From positions 1,883,501-1,947,500 of the forward strand of contig JACATO010000122.1 in NCBI GenBank assembly GCA_018389105.1: DNA of 64,000 bases. Reading direction: 5' to 3'. How positions within the stretch are numbered: the first letter of the stretch is position 1; each line of letters starts with the position of its first letter. Under the pieces are notes generated by a model. It was not told where the DNA came from. It worked only from the letters and a program-made list of their open reading frames with translations, and ran no database searches. The position numbers and the translations under genes were made by a program. Below, piece by piece: positions 27,301-38,340 of the stretch. Source of the stretch: Nautilus pompilius. Lineage: Eukaryota > Mollusca > Cephalopoda > Nautilida > Nautilidae.

Positions 27301-27610
27301 TTAGATATAGTAAATTTTGAAATAATCTAAATTAGAGAGAAAGTTTAGCTTAATGCATTTTTTAAAATAATTTTTTTTAAAATTCTAGTTGTAAAGCATC
27401 TCATCTGTATACTGTGGTCAATCACAGTATATAATTAAGTAAAATTGGTAATTTTAAATTAATAAAGCCCAATATATGTTGGAGAAACTAAACATCACCC
27501 AATAAAGAAAGAATGTCTAAAAAGGAAGAAGGGAAAATAAAAAAAGTCTACTATCTGATGAAAACAAATATTTTTTCTGTTTTACATGAGGTCATGTAAA
27601 GTTCAAAAGT
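24310..27610. other. AT-rich stretch without recognisable gene
   Basis: AT-rich spacer with many homopolymers. The frame at 24694-24906 has no family motif and I treat it as chance. Confidence 0.5.
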
Positions 27611-27619
27611 TCTTGTGGG

Positions 27620-28350
27620 TTTCTGGCCGGAATAATGTCACTGCCTTTAGCAAAACAAACTATCCAACAGTGACAAAATGACAAGAATGTGCCACCACTG
27701 CAGTCACCATCAACATTCTCTTGCGAAGAACAAATGGTCTGTCACCTCCACACATTTGGCTATAGAGGGGTATGTAACATGCGAGAAACCCCTTTTGTCC
27801 AATATGAAAAAAATAATGAAACATCTGGTTAGGTGGCAGGTCTGACAAAACCCTTTAGTGCAAAGGGCAAGCAAGTACTCTTCAGTTTCAGCAATTCACA
27901 GCTGGAGGTTGCACCAGAGTTTGAAGGAAAGCTAACAAAGACCTTTAACACCAGTGCCTTTAGTCCACTGCCAAGTATGAAGAAAGGATCATTATGGTAT
28001 GGATTGCAATATGGAAGCTGGAAACAAGGAATTGGTGCTTGTCAAAGAAAACCACAATTTTTTTGGGAACATTTCTATTTTAAAAACATTTCTACCATTG
28101 TACCAACAAGGTATACTGATATTTGCTGCCCATATTATATAAGAGGATGACACTTATATGCAAGACCTCTTGCAGAGAAATAAAGGTATTAAACTTCCAT
28201 GGGCACCCAAAAGCCCTCACATGAATTGATCAAGAACCTGTGAGAGCACCTAAATCATCAGCTAATATAATGGAATTAAAGAAAACTCATCTCTCACATG
28301 GATATGGGAAACCCAAACCAGACCATGATACAAAACCTTATTGATTTAAA
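27620..28350 (+). pseudogene. Tc1-like transposase, decayed
   Basis: + strand motifs: HLHTFGYRGVCNMRETPF near 27750-27800 (family: xLxxxGYHGRAAxRKP); KQVLFSFSNSQLEV at 27869-27910 (family: WxxVLWSDESxF, first catalytic Asp not preserved); SLWYGLQYGSW near 27990 (family: SVMVWGCF); VPTRYTDICCPYYI near 28100 (family: VNAQRYTDxxLRPY); and, frameshifted, LLQRNKGIKLPWAPKSPHMN near 28168-28228 (family: FLxxNNIxVLPWPAxSPDLNPIE). The open frame at 27833-28150 covers the middle. Catalytic residues are lost and the frame is broken in several places, so it is inactive. Confidence 0.65.
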
Positions 28351-28359
28351 GCAAATCAG

Positions 28360-31300
28360 GGTAAAAGGCTCTTCATGCTGCAAAAGCTGGCTCAACCAAG
28401 TATTAACAAACAAAATTTCACTTCAGAGCTTGTCTTTATTTGCTGGAGTTTTTTTTTTTGCATCAAACTAACATATTGTAATAACAACAGATATCCAAAT
28501 TATTATGGCAATGAACTGTATATTTTTAGAAGTGTTATCAGCACAGATTTTCATAGTAAGTTAGAATGGCAGCGATGGAAAGTTTATTTCTGGTTTATAT
28601 AAAACTTGTTCTCTGAAGTAAATATTCAGATGTTTTTTTTTTGCTATATGTGGCAATAATATGTTTGTCTAAGCCAAAGACTACTTTAGACCACATTTCT
28701 AGGCATTAAGCTAGAGGTTATCTCAAAATTAAATTTCTTCCTTTTATTAGTCTATCCCTGAATTGATCATTTGTAATCTCATAAAAGAGTATTTTGAAGG
28801 TTGGGTACTTACACAATGCCAAATTCCTACCGAAAAGTTAGTGATTGATCTGTTATTTGTAGACCATATTGAGATGAAATAGCGAATTCATTAAGCACAT
28901 GCAATGTACTTTCACTATTAATGTATTAATGTTAAATCCATGTATGAAAGAGAACAAAATTAAAATCTTATGACAGAATAAACTTCAATAACTCCAAATT
29001 AACAAACTAGGAGAATATCCAAAAAATTCTAAGTGTTAAACAAAACATTTTAAGAAATATTTCACTTAAAAAAAAAAAATTTAATTACAAATTTTTTACC
29101 TAATTGTTCTTATTTTCTCATTTGTATTAACAATTTTGTAATGGTGCTTATTCCTTATCTGTGCTATAGAAGTTGCACACCAAGCCATAACAGTGATTGG
29201 AAACAAATGAAAACTCATTAAACACATGCTTGAACTTATATAGGAAAGTAAACAGAATTATATAACAAACTGTGTACATCTTTTTAATTGTTGAAAAAAA
29301 TTTGTTAGTATAAACATGATAATGACCTAACCATTTCTACCAATGTCATACTGACAACAAGATACTATAAATACTATTCTTATTAAATCTACCCAAATTA
29401 ATTTTAGCTACAATCAGAGAATTTTATGCACAAAAATGCTGTATTAAGCTTTCAATTAAACTCCACCTATTATTTTTTTTATTAATAATAATAAAACTTA
29501 AATTTCTTTTTACAAATAAAGCATGTTTCTAAGATATTTGTATGCTATTTACTCACCCAGATTCAACAATTCAATAAATGCATTACACATTGTTTAACAC
29601 AAGTGCAGTAATCTGAAAAACTTTGAATTAGAAGTGATTCTAAAACATGATTACATATAATTAATTTGCATTAAGTTATATTTATTATCCCTTATTATTA
29701 TTCTCCTTAGCTTAAGCTATGATGCCGAAAATGTTACAAAATAAATAAATACCAATGTGGAAAAAAAAACTGACTAAAATCAAACTCTAGCAGTTGGTTA
29801 CCAATATTTAGCTTGTAAGGAGGCTAATATTAGTAGTAGTTGGGCTGATTATTCCAATAACAATGAAACATAAAATTGTGCATTACAAAAATCAAGTGAA
29901 TAAAAGACAAGCAAAAATGAAAAGTAACTGGTCTCTAAACTAAGAGGACAAAAAAATATATATGCTACAAGTATTTATAAATTACCTTCACGTGTTTGAG
30001 ATAATCAGCTGTCTCCCTTTAACTAGAAGAAACAAACTACCAAGTGATACAAGTAACAACAGCACACGCGCGCACACACACACACATTTGAAAAGCCACA
30101 ATAACCTAATGAAAACTTTAGGAATATAAAATATTTATAAGTTTAGAAAAGTGTCTTGTTTAAATGTGACTGAAGTCTGCAGAAATTCATAACATTTTTT
30201 ATGTAATTCATGAAGAAACTAATTAACCCTTAGCAGTGTACCAGTTGTGCAGAACACTATTTCCAAAATAACATTCCAACCCTAAAGCCTATAACTACAG
30301 AACATCTGCATGAAATCTGATACAAATATAGATGGCCCACCCAAGAGATGAGGAAGATTTTGACATTATAAAGTGTAGTAAGACTCAACAACACCCACAA
30401 GAATAAGCAAAAACATAAGGTATATAAGGGAATCAAAGGCTGTGTAAGGACTTGGTAATCATGTGAAAAAGAAAGAATATAATGAGTGCTTAAAATATAT
30501 ATTATTAATTTATAATCTAAAAATAAATGAAAATTTTCTAGAAAAAAAGAATTTTAAAACCATTCTTTCCAAGAACTTTTTTTAAAGTATGCATTACATA
30601 AATAATATCTAGCATTACAAATATTGCAATATATAAACTAAATCCCATCTCAAGCACTTACATTAAAGTAGCATAGTCTGAAATATTCAAAAGTTTATAT
30701 AATCAAATAGTTTTTTTTTTTGTAATTAAAGCAAGTATTTACATAAACAAAAACAAAACATGTCTAAAGAAATTTTGAAAAAGTATTTATAAGATTTTAA
30801 ATTAATCTACTATTAAACTTCTTTTTAAAAATGTACTTCGTTGTTAATTCAATTATTAGATAAAATTTTAATTTGCACATTTTTTTCATGCAAAAATCAA
30901 ATCAAAATGAAATTATTTTTCTTGTGAAACAGGATTTTCTGAATATATTTATGATCTTTTTTGTAGTTTGTTTGCCAATCATTTTTCCAGAAGAATAAAA
31001 AATATAGAAATCAAATCTGATCATCTATGATTGATAAGAACACACACACACACAAAAAAGTTTTATGACTAAATAATAAATTTAAGACTTTAAAACAAAG
31101 TTATCTAAATCTTACCATTGTGGTGTTAATTACACTGTTAAGGTTTCAAATGCTATAGACAGTATTGAGTGCACCATACAAATTCTCAATGTTAGTACTT
31201 GATCTTATTTGATAACTTTACAACACAAAAAGCTTGTCTGCCTGTCTCTTGTTTGTTTTGTTTTCTAAATTTCACATCTTTCCTTTCTCAGAGTTCGCCT

Positions 31301-31415
31301 GTTGTAACAATCTAAGTATCACAATATCACTAGTTAAATTGATCAGTAGAAAAACTGCTAGTTCCCTTAAGAGTAAATGGTTTCATAAAAGTTATTTTCT
31401 GAAGATGGCTCAAAA
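28360..31415. other. AT-rich stretch without recognisable gene
   Basis: AT-rich spacer; a CA/CG dinucleotide tract lies at 30063-30086. No gene motif or transposon end was recognised. Confidence 0.5.
30063..30086. repeat. (CA)n/(CG)n microsatellite
   Basis: Short alternating purine-pyrimidine run, CACACGCGCGCACACACACA and on. Confidence 0.85.
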
Positions 31416-31616
31416 AAGAAACAGGACAATTTAATTTTAATAAACCAACTGCTTCACAGAAAAAAAATTCTCCATAGTGTGATGATTTTATTATTAAAAA
31501 TTGTCCAAAAACAAAATAGATGATGTTGGCACAAGATGCTTAGATTACAAATGGTTGGTGGACATTAGCTATACACCAAGGAAACTAAATGAAAAGTCTT
31601 TCCAAATGGTCACCCT

Positions 31617-31916
31617 TTGTTAATAGTTAGTACAGTGTTCCAATTGCTGGAGCAAGGTGTTTTGAAACTGATGCCCCTTCCCCATACCACGCTAAAGTAT
31701 TGGTGGTTAAGCCATAGGAAGAAGTTCCTGAGTCAAGATCAGGGTCAAGTAACCTCTCAAGGCATCTACACTTGTATAACATCACAAGTGCTTACAAAAC
31801 AGCCAACCAATCACGCTTGGAGAAATGTTGGCAAAGTGGCAGCATTATATAACAATTCTATCAGTCGATTCTTGTTATCAAACATAAGTTGTCAATATCC
31901 TGCCATCTTACAATGA
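31617..31916 (+). CDS. Unrecognised 99-codon open frame, repeated in the tandem copy
   Basis: Open frame of 99 codons whose predicted protein is identical to the one at 33666-33965. The protein shows no motif, signal peptide or family that I recognise. Its preservation is explained by the recency of the duplication rather than by selection; a synonymous difference (ACG versus ACA) is visible between copies. I doubt that it is a real gene. Confidence 0.15.
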   Translation: MLIVSTVFQLLEQGVLKLMPLPHTTLKYWWLSHRKKFLSQDQGQVTSQGIYTCITSQVLTKQPTNHAWRNVGKVAALYNNSISRFLLSNISCQYPAILQ

Positions 31917-32275
31917 TAGACTACATTGGAAAACTCTTGCCAAATCGAAATATCTATATCTTAATTTCTAACTTGAGACAGGAGAAATCGCCCAGGGTTT
32001 CTAATTCTTCAGAATGAGATTTTGCTGCAGTGAGTATTGATTGTCCTTTTGCTCAAACAACCAAAAACCTCAGCATGACAAATAAGCCTGTGTCACAAAA
32101 CTATTTATAAAAATTCAAATAATTTCTTCTAATGTGAAACAAAATTTAAATTATTAAATGTGAAACAATAGTTTTTTTTTTCTGGAAAATTCTGCAAATT
32201 ACAAAAAAAAAAAAAAAAATAAAATAAAATAAAATTTTACAAAAGCAAGCATTTAAAAAATGCAAATTTGAATTA

Positions 32276-32587
32276 CAGTAGAACCCCACTTATCCAACAT
32301 CCATTCTTCCAAAACTTTGGGTATCCAAATGGCCTCCATCATTCACGCATGTATGCACAAGAATGCTTTACAGTGCTTTTCAGTATGTAGCACCCAAAAG
32401 GGAAAGGATGGCAGCATCCTTCAGAGACAAAATGGAGACCCTGGAGAGATTGGATAATTTTTACTGCATTTTGAACTTTACTGCACAAACAGCATGTTTC
32501 CCGACAAGGACTGTTCTGGATAATGGGGCAAATAATTAGCCACTGTTCAAATCAACATTTCAATTATCAGACATTGGATCATTACTG
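32276..32587. mobile_element. Tigger-like MITE inside tandem copy 1
   Basis: 312 bp. Left end, after TA, CAGTAGAACCCCACTTATCC; right end in reverse complement CAGTAATGATCCAATGTCTG, followed by ATAATTG. The left end and the internal TCTGGATAATGGGG resemble pogo/Tigger termini. The right TA has mutated to TG. No coding capacity. Confidence 0.6.
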
Positions 32588-33020
32588 TGCAAGCCAACTA
32601 AGTGAGATTTTAGTGCATTTCTAAACTTAAAATAATTAAAACCAATAATTATTACAGCAGATATGGCATCACCAGACTTCACTCTAAAATGAACACAATT
32701 TTATCATAGTTCATAACCAGAACAGTTACAAAATAAACAAGATGACCAAGCAATGCATCTCTGTAAGTTGCATAGCTCACTGAGCCATCACATACAACAA
32801 AAAGCTGCAAATGCCATGCTTCTGCATCTTGAACTGAAAGTAGTATTTAGTGAGCAGCCAAGTCCTTCCAAGAAGAAGATTTGGACAAGAGAAGTGTCAC
32901 AGCACTTTTTCTACCAAACAAACTGTTGAAAGTCTATACTAAAACTCTTCATTTTTAGAGGATGGAGGAAATTAGAGAGACTGGTCAGCTTAAGAGGAGA
33001 AAAACCATGCAAGGAAGATA

Positions 33021-33083
33021 GCATTCAAACTTAGGCCCTTAGCTTGGGCAGTCTAATAGCCTATAACTGGGCCATTAACCACC
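33021..33083 (-). repeat. tRNA-derived SINE head, tandem copy 1
   Basis: Minus strand reads GGTGGTTAATGGCCCAGTTA, then TAGGCTATTAGACTGCCCAA and AGTTTGAATGC. This fits a pol III A box (TGGCCCAGTT), an anticodon-arm-like segment and a B box with one mismatch (GTTTGAATGC against GWTCRANNC). It cannot fold as a functional tRNA acceptor, so a SINE head is likelier. The tail probably continues toward lower coordinates, end unknown. Confidence 0.5.
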
Positions 33084-34322
33084 CAAAACAACATGTAGGG
33101 GATGCATATCTATCTACCCCCCCCTTTTAGGATTTTAATAAAACAAATTTTGTCATCAAATTTTAAGAATATGCATATTTAAGTAATCTGCCAAAACTAA
33201 ATGTCATTAATCTATTCATTGAAGTTGTATAGATATTATTATTTCCAAAAAATATGTATTTAAAAAAGGCCAAAACTTAGAAGTTCTTCACTGTAAAATC
33301 AGATCAATTTGCATAGTATAGATGAACTCTGTTTTTCATCACGATAATGGTTTCTTCATCCTCAAAGTTTCTGTTTATCAAGGACAGAAAATAAATGCTG
33401 TTTGTAAAATAAACTGCAAGGGAAAAGAAAATCCAGTTTTAAAAAAAAATAAAAAACAACAACAACAAAAACAGGACAATTTAATTTTAATAAACCAACT
33501 GCTTCACAGAAAAAAATTCTCCATAGTGTGATGATTTTATTATTAAAAATTGTCCAAAAACAAAATAGATGATGTTGGCACAAGATGCTTAGATTACAAA
33601 TGGTTGGTGGACATTAGCTATACACCAAGGAAACTAAATGAAAAGTCTTTCCAAATGATCACCCTTTGTTAATAGTTAGTACAGTGTTCCAATTGCTGGA
33701 GCAAGGTGTTTTGAAACTGATGCCCCTTCCCCATACCACACTAAAGTATTGGTGGTTAAGCCATAGGAAGAAGTTCCTGAGTCAAGATCAGGGTCAAGTA
33801 ACCTCTCAAGGCATCTACACTTGTATAACATCACAAGTGCTTACAAAACAGCCAACCAATCACGCTTGGAGAAATGTTGGCAAAGTGGCAGCATTATATA
33901 ACAATTCTATCAGTCGATTCTTGTTATCAAACATAAGTTGTCAATATCCTGCCATCTTACAATGATAGACTACATTGGAAAACTCTTGCCAAATCGAAAT
34001 ATCTATATCTTAATTTCTAACTTGAGACAGGAGAAATCGCCCAGGGTTTCTAATTCTTCAGAATGAGATTTTGCTGCAGTGAGTATTGATTGTCCTTTTG
34101 CTCAAACAACCAAACACCTCAGCATGACAAATAAGCCTGTGTCACAAAACTATTGTTTATAAAAATTCAAATAATTTCTTCTAATGTGACACAAAGTTTA
34201 AATTATTAACTGTGAAACAATAGTTTTTTTTTCTGGAAAATTCTGCAAATTACAAAAAAAAAAAAAAAAAATAAAATAAAATTTTACAAAAGCAAGCATT
34301 TAAAAAATGCAAATTTGAATTA

Positions 34323-34634
34323 CAGTAGAACCCCACTTATCCAACATCCATTCTTCCAAAACTTTGGGTATCCAAATGGCCTCCATCATTCACGCATGTA
34401 TGCACAAGAATGCTTTACAGTGCTTTTCAGTATGTAGCACCCAAAAGGGAAAGGATGGCAGCATCCTTCAGAGACAAAATGGAGACACTGGAGAGATTGG
34501 ATAATTTTTACTGCATTTTGAACTTTACTGCACAAACAGCATGTTTCCCGACAAGGACTGTTCTGGATAATGGGGCAAATAATTAGCCACTGTTCAAATC
34601 AACATTTCAATTATCAGACATTGGATCATTACTG
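34323..34634. mobile_element. Tigger-like MITE inside tandem copy 2
   Basis: Duplicate of the 312-bp MITE at 32276-32587, with the same TA at the left and TG at the right. It arose by the segmental duplication, not by a new insertion. Confidence 0.6.
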
Positions 34635-35066
34635 TGCAAGTCAACTAAGTGAGATTTTAGTGCATTTCTAAACTTAAAATAATTAAAACCAATAATTATT
34701 ACAGCAGATATGGCATCACCAGACTTCACTCTAAAATGAACACAATTTTATCATAGTTCATAACCAGAACAGTTACAAAATAAACAAGATGACCAAGCAA
34801 TGCATCTCTGTAAGTCGCATAGCTCACTGAGCCATCACATACAACAAAAAGCTGCAAATGCCTTGCTTCTGCATCTTGAACTGAAAGTAGTATTTAGTGA
34901 GCAGCCAAGTCCTTCCAAGAAGAAGATTTGGACAAGAGAAGTGTCACAGCACTTTTTCTACCAAACAAACTGTTGAAAGTCTATACTAAAACTCTTCATT
35001 TTTAGAGGATGGAGGAAATTAGAGAGACTGGTCAGCTTAAGAGGAGAAAAACCATGCAAGGAAGAT

Positions 35067-35130
35067 AGCATTCAAACTTAGGCCCTTAGCTTGGGCAGTC
35101 TAATAGCCTATAACTGGGCCATTAACCACC
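35067..35130 (-). repeat. tRNA-derived SINE head, tandem copy 2
   Basis: Same A-box and B-box arrangement as at 33021-33083; present because of the tandem duplication. Confidence 0.5.
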
Positions 35131-35510
35131 CAAAACAACATGTAGGGGGTGCATATCTATCTACCCCCCCCATTTAGGATTTTAATAAAACAAATTTTGT
35201 CATCAAATTTTAAGAATATGCATATTTAAGTAATCTGCCAAAACTAAATGTCATTAATCTATTCATTGAAGTTGTATAGATATTATTATTTCCAAAAAAT
35301 ATGTATTTAAAAAAGGCCAAAACTTAGAAGTTCTTCACTGTAAAATCAGATCAATTTGCATAGTATAGATGAACTCTGTTTTTCATCACGATAATGGTTT
35401 CTTCATCCTCAAAGTTTCTGTTTATCAAGGACAGAAAATAAATGCTGTTTGTAAAATAAACTGCAAGGGAAAAGAAAATCCAGTTTTAAAAAAAAATAAA
35501 AAACAACAAC

Positions 35511-38255
35511 ATGGAATTAAAGTCATGTGCATTATTAGTATCTATACAAATTATTGGGCATTTAATTACCCATTAAATGTAGTCTGAATGCTTGTTGTAA
35601 AAACAAAAACAGTGCCAGATAAAAGTTTCATGCATGAATCAACAGACATGAATCAGTGTGCATATAGACAGACAAAAATGACCAGTTATGGTAACTTGTG
35701 AAGCAGTCAAAAGATGGAGACTGCTAGATATCTGAACAGATAAAGAAATACAAAGAAAATTGAGAACAAATTTACTCCTGTGTAAATCAAAAAGAATGAA
35801 GCATAAATGTAAAACAAAACAGCACCATAATTAGAAATAAGCATATTCCACAATTCACTGCACCAAAGTGGTTCTGTGAAAAAAAAAAAAAAAATCAGTT
35901 TCTCTAAATGGCGCCTCATACTTAAATTACTTGTTTGAATAGATAGCAATCTAAAAGGCCTCTAAAGATTCAAGAAGCAGCACATTTAAAATGTATTCAG
36001 GAATATTTTTTTTAAATAGTTATGTCAGAGTAGAGATTAAGCAAATTTTATTGCATTATTCAACAATCAGAATATCTTCATTCTTTGTGTAATGATATAT
36101 TTACTGTTGTTTCGCAATTGGCATATTTTAATTTTTTTCAAAATTATTTTCCATTTATTTACACCACTATACTACAAATGCACATTATCATACAAGTTCC
36201 AAATTGAAATATGACAAAAACAGACACACACAATGTCAGCAAAGTTTAATCAGTAGATGTATTAGCAGCAGTGGCACGAGGAAGACAAACAAGGATATTA
36301 AGGGGCTCACTGGGAATTGTTAGATCACATACAAGTCCTTAGGAATAAAGTTTTGTGACTAAAGAGAAAAATAAATAAGCCTGTCAGCCACAAAATACCT
36401 TCTGAATGCTTTGTACAAAATTATAATCAACTTCAACAGACTGATGACAAGACTTATCGACCAGAGATGAAACCATAAACAATGTTGATGCCAAGAAGAA
36501 AACAGCAGCAGCAAGGTCAGAGATACATTCTCAATCTTAATCAAATTAGCAATCGCACAACAAATCTAAATTTAAAAAATTCTTCAAAATCTATCATCTG
36601 TAAGCTTTGTGTTTCCTTCTCTCCAATTAGAAATGGCATCCTCATAGACTGAAAACATTTAGGTTTCAGTGCTTAAAAAAAGAAAAAAAGTTACAATCCT
36701 TTAAAATAAAAAATTTGTACTTGGTCTGACAAGGGTTAGTAGTTGTTTTAAATTAGAAGAGCATAATTTTTTGTTTACAAATATGAATAATATTGGTTGA
36801 CAAATCTGACACTAAAAGATAGTAATATTGAGTGTTGATCTTAACATCTTAAGTTATAATTAATGCAGTTTTAGCTGCAAAAGTTCTTCAGATTTTGGAG
36901 ATAAGATGAAATGTTTGTCACAGCATGAATACAATGTTCTGTCCTAATAGAACATTTATAGAATTTCACTATCACAGCCATACACATTAAAAACTGATTA
37001 AATAAAAGTCATGTTAAAGATTAAATAATTGATCACATTAATATGCAGACATTTTGTATTAACTACTTTAATATTTATAATTAAAGGAATTTACTAATAT
37101 TTTTAAAAGAAATGGAAAATGTACTACATTAAAAAAACAAAAAAGAGCTGTTTAGGAGAGAGATGGCTATTTATGAGTAAAGAATTACCAATCCTGAGAT
37201 TAGTTAAAATACACCAAAGAAGAAAAAAGTGAAATAAATATAAAACCACCTTTATTTGAAAATATTAGAAAAAATAGAGTTTGAACATAGAAAATAGCTG
37301 CCTTGCTAGAAATGTTAGCTACATTCTATATTGCTAATATTAGAATAAAGTCTAGAACATTGTCCACATATTACTGGCAAGTTAGCTAGTGGTTCTGAAC
37401 TAGAATCTAAGTGCAAGACTTAGTTTACAGTTACCCATGCTATGGTGCTGCCACTACCAAATATGGCTGAGAAGTCTGTAGACCATGGATGTGATAGCAG
37501 TTAATCTAGACTCTGCTATCAGCAAACAACAAATTCAGTAATAAATTTATTGGCCATTTATGAGAATCTACTTCATGATACTGAATATTATTTAACTTCA
37601 AAACAAACCTATCCAGTCTATCAAAAATAAAACCAAAATCAAACAAACCAGGCCATTAAATAAACCTGGTAGTACAGACTTTTGTACTCTTAAAACTATA
37701 AATTGGTGTTAGATTTGCTAGATATTTCATTGTACATACCTATCATTTTGTACGGGACAGCCATGCCACTATCACAAAAAAAGCTCAGAATATTTGCTGT
37801 TACCATGAGAACAGTAGTTAAATTTAACTATAGGTATGGTCAGGATGGATACATACAGTTACACAAAAATTAACAAACTGATTAAAACAAAAGGAAAGAT
37901 TCCTAGATCAATCATCTTGTTAATTGTAACACAAATTAGATATTCCTTTTTTTTTAATCATTATGCTGTATAAATTTAATACGTATTAGTATTGGCATCG
38001 CAGGATATTTTCCAGGAAGGAGGGAAGCAGAGAGATTTTAAAATGTCTGCAGAATAAATTACAGAGGGGGAGATTGAAGAAATAATAACAAGTACAAAAA
38101 ATGTGCCTAATGATGAAGACATACTAACTTCTATAATAATTTGTTGATTTTTTCCCCTATCAAAGGTATTTGATTTTAACCAATAATTTTTTCTACTTAT
38201 ATTTCTTGCGAGTCATTTAGAATTCTTTCAAATTTATTTTTCAACATTACACCGC
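35511..38255. other. AT-rich stretch without recognisable gene
   Basis: AT-rich spacer. The 3' part of the neighbouring hAT element may reach into its right end, but I could not find the terminal repeat. Confidence 0.5.
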
Positions 38256-38340
38256 TTCCTTTGCTATTCCACTACCCCATCAGAGCTCTCAATAACGAAA
38301 CAAAAACCCCTTGTTATTCAACACAAATTGTGAACCTCTC

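Larger units (their letters stand above)
31419..33469. repeat. 2.05-kb tandem duplication, copy 1
   Basis: Starts at ACAGGACAATTTAATTTTAA and ends in an A-rich (AAC)n stretch. The next copy follows directly in the same orientation, with a period of about 2047-2050 bp. The copies differ by roughly 15-20 scattered substitutions and small length changes (for example in an A-run, and a 3-nt difference near 32101/34153), so I estimate >98% identity. It contains an unrecognised 99-codon open frame (31617-31916), a Tigger-like MITE and a SINE head. Confidence 0.95.
33470..35510. repeat. 2.05-kb tandem duplication, copy 2
   Basis: Direct repeat of 31419-33469, ending at AAAAACAACAACATGG, where the sequence becomes unique. 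It carries the same unrecognised 99-codon frame (33666-33965), MITE (34323-34634) and SINE head (35067-35130). Single-base differences from copy 1 are scattered evenly, as expected for drift after one event. Confidence 0.95.

Noticed and set aside
33021-33083. Functional tRNA gene
   Set aside because: The A and B boxes are imperfect and no acceptor stem pairs, so a SINE head is the better explanation.
33666-33965. Conserved 99-codon gene because an identical protein is predicted twice
   Set aside because: Identity follows from the recent tandem duplication. No family motif, and no evidence of selection.
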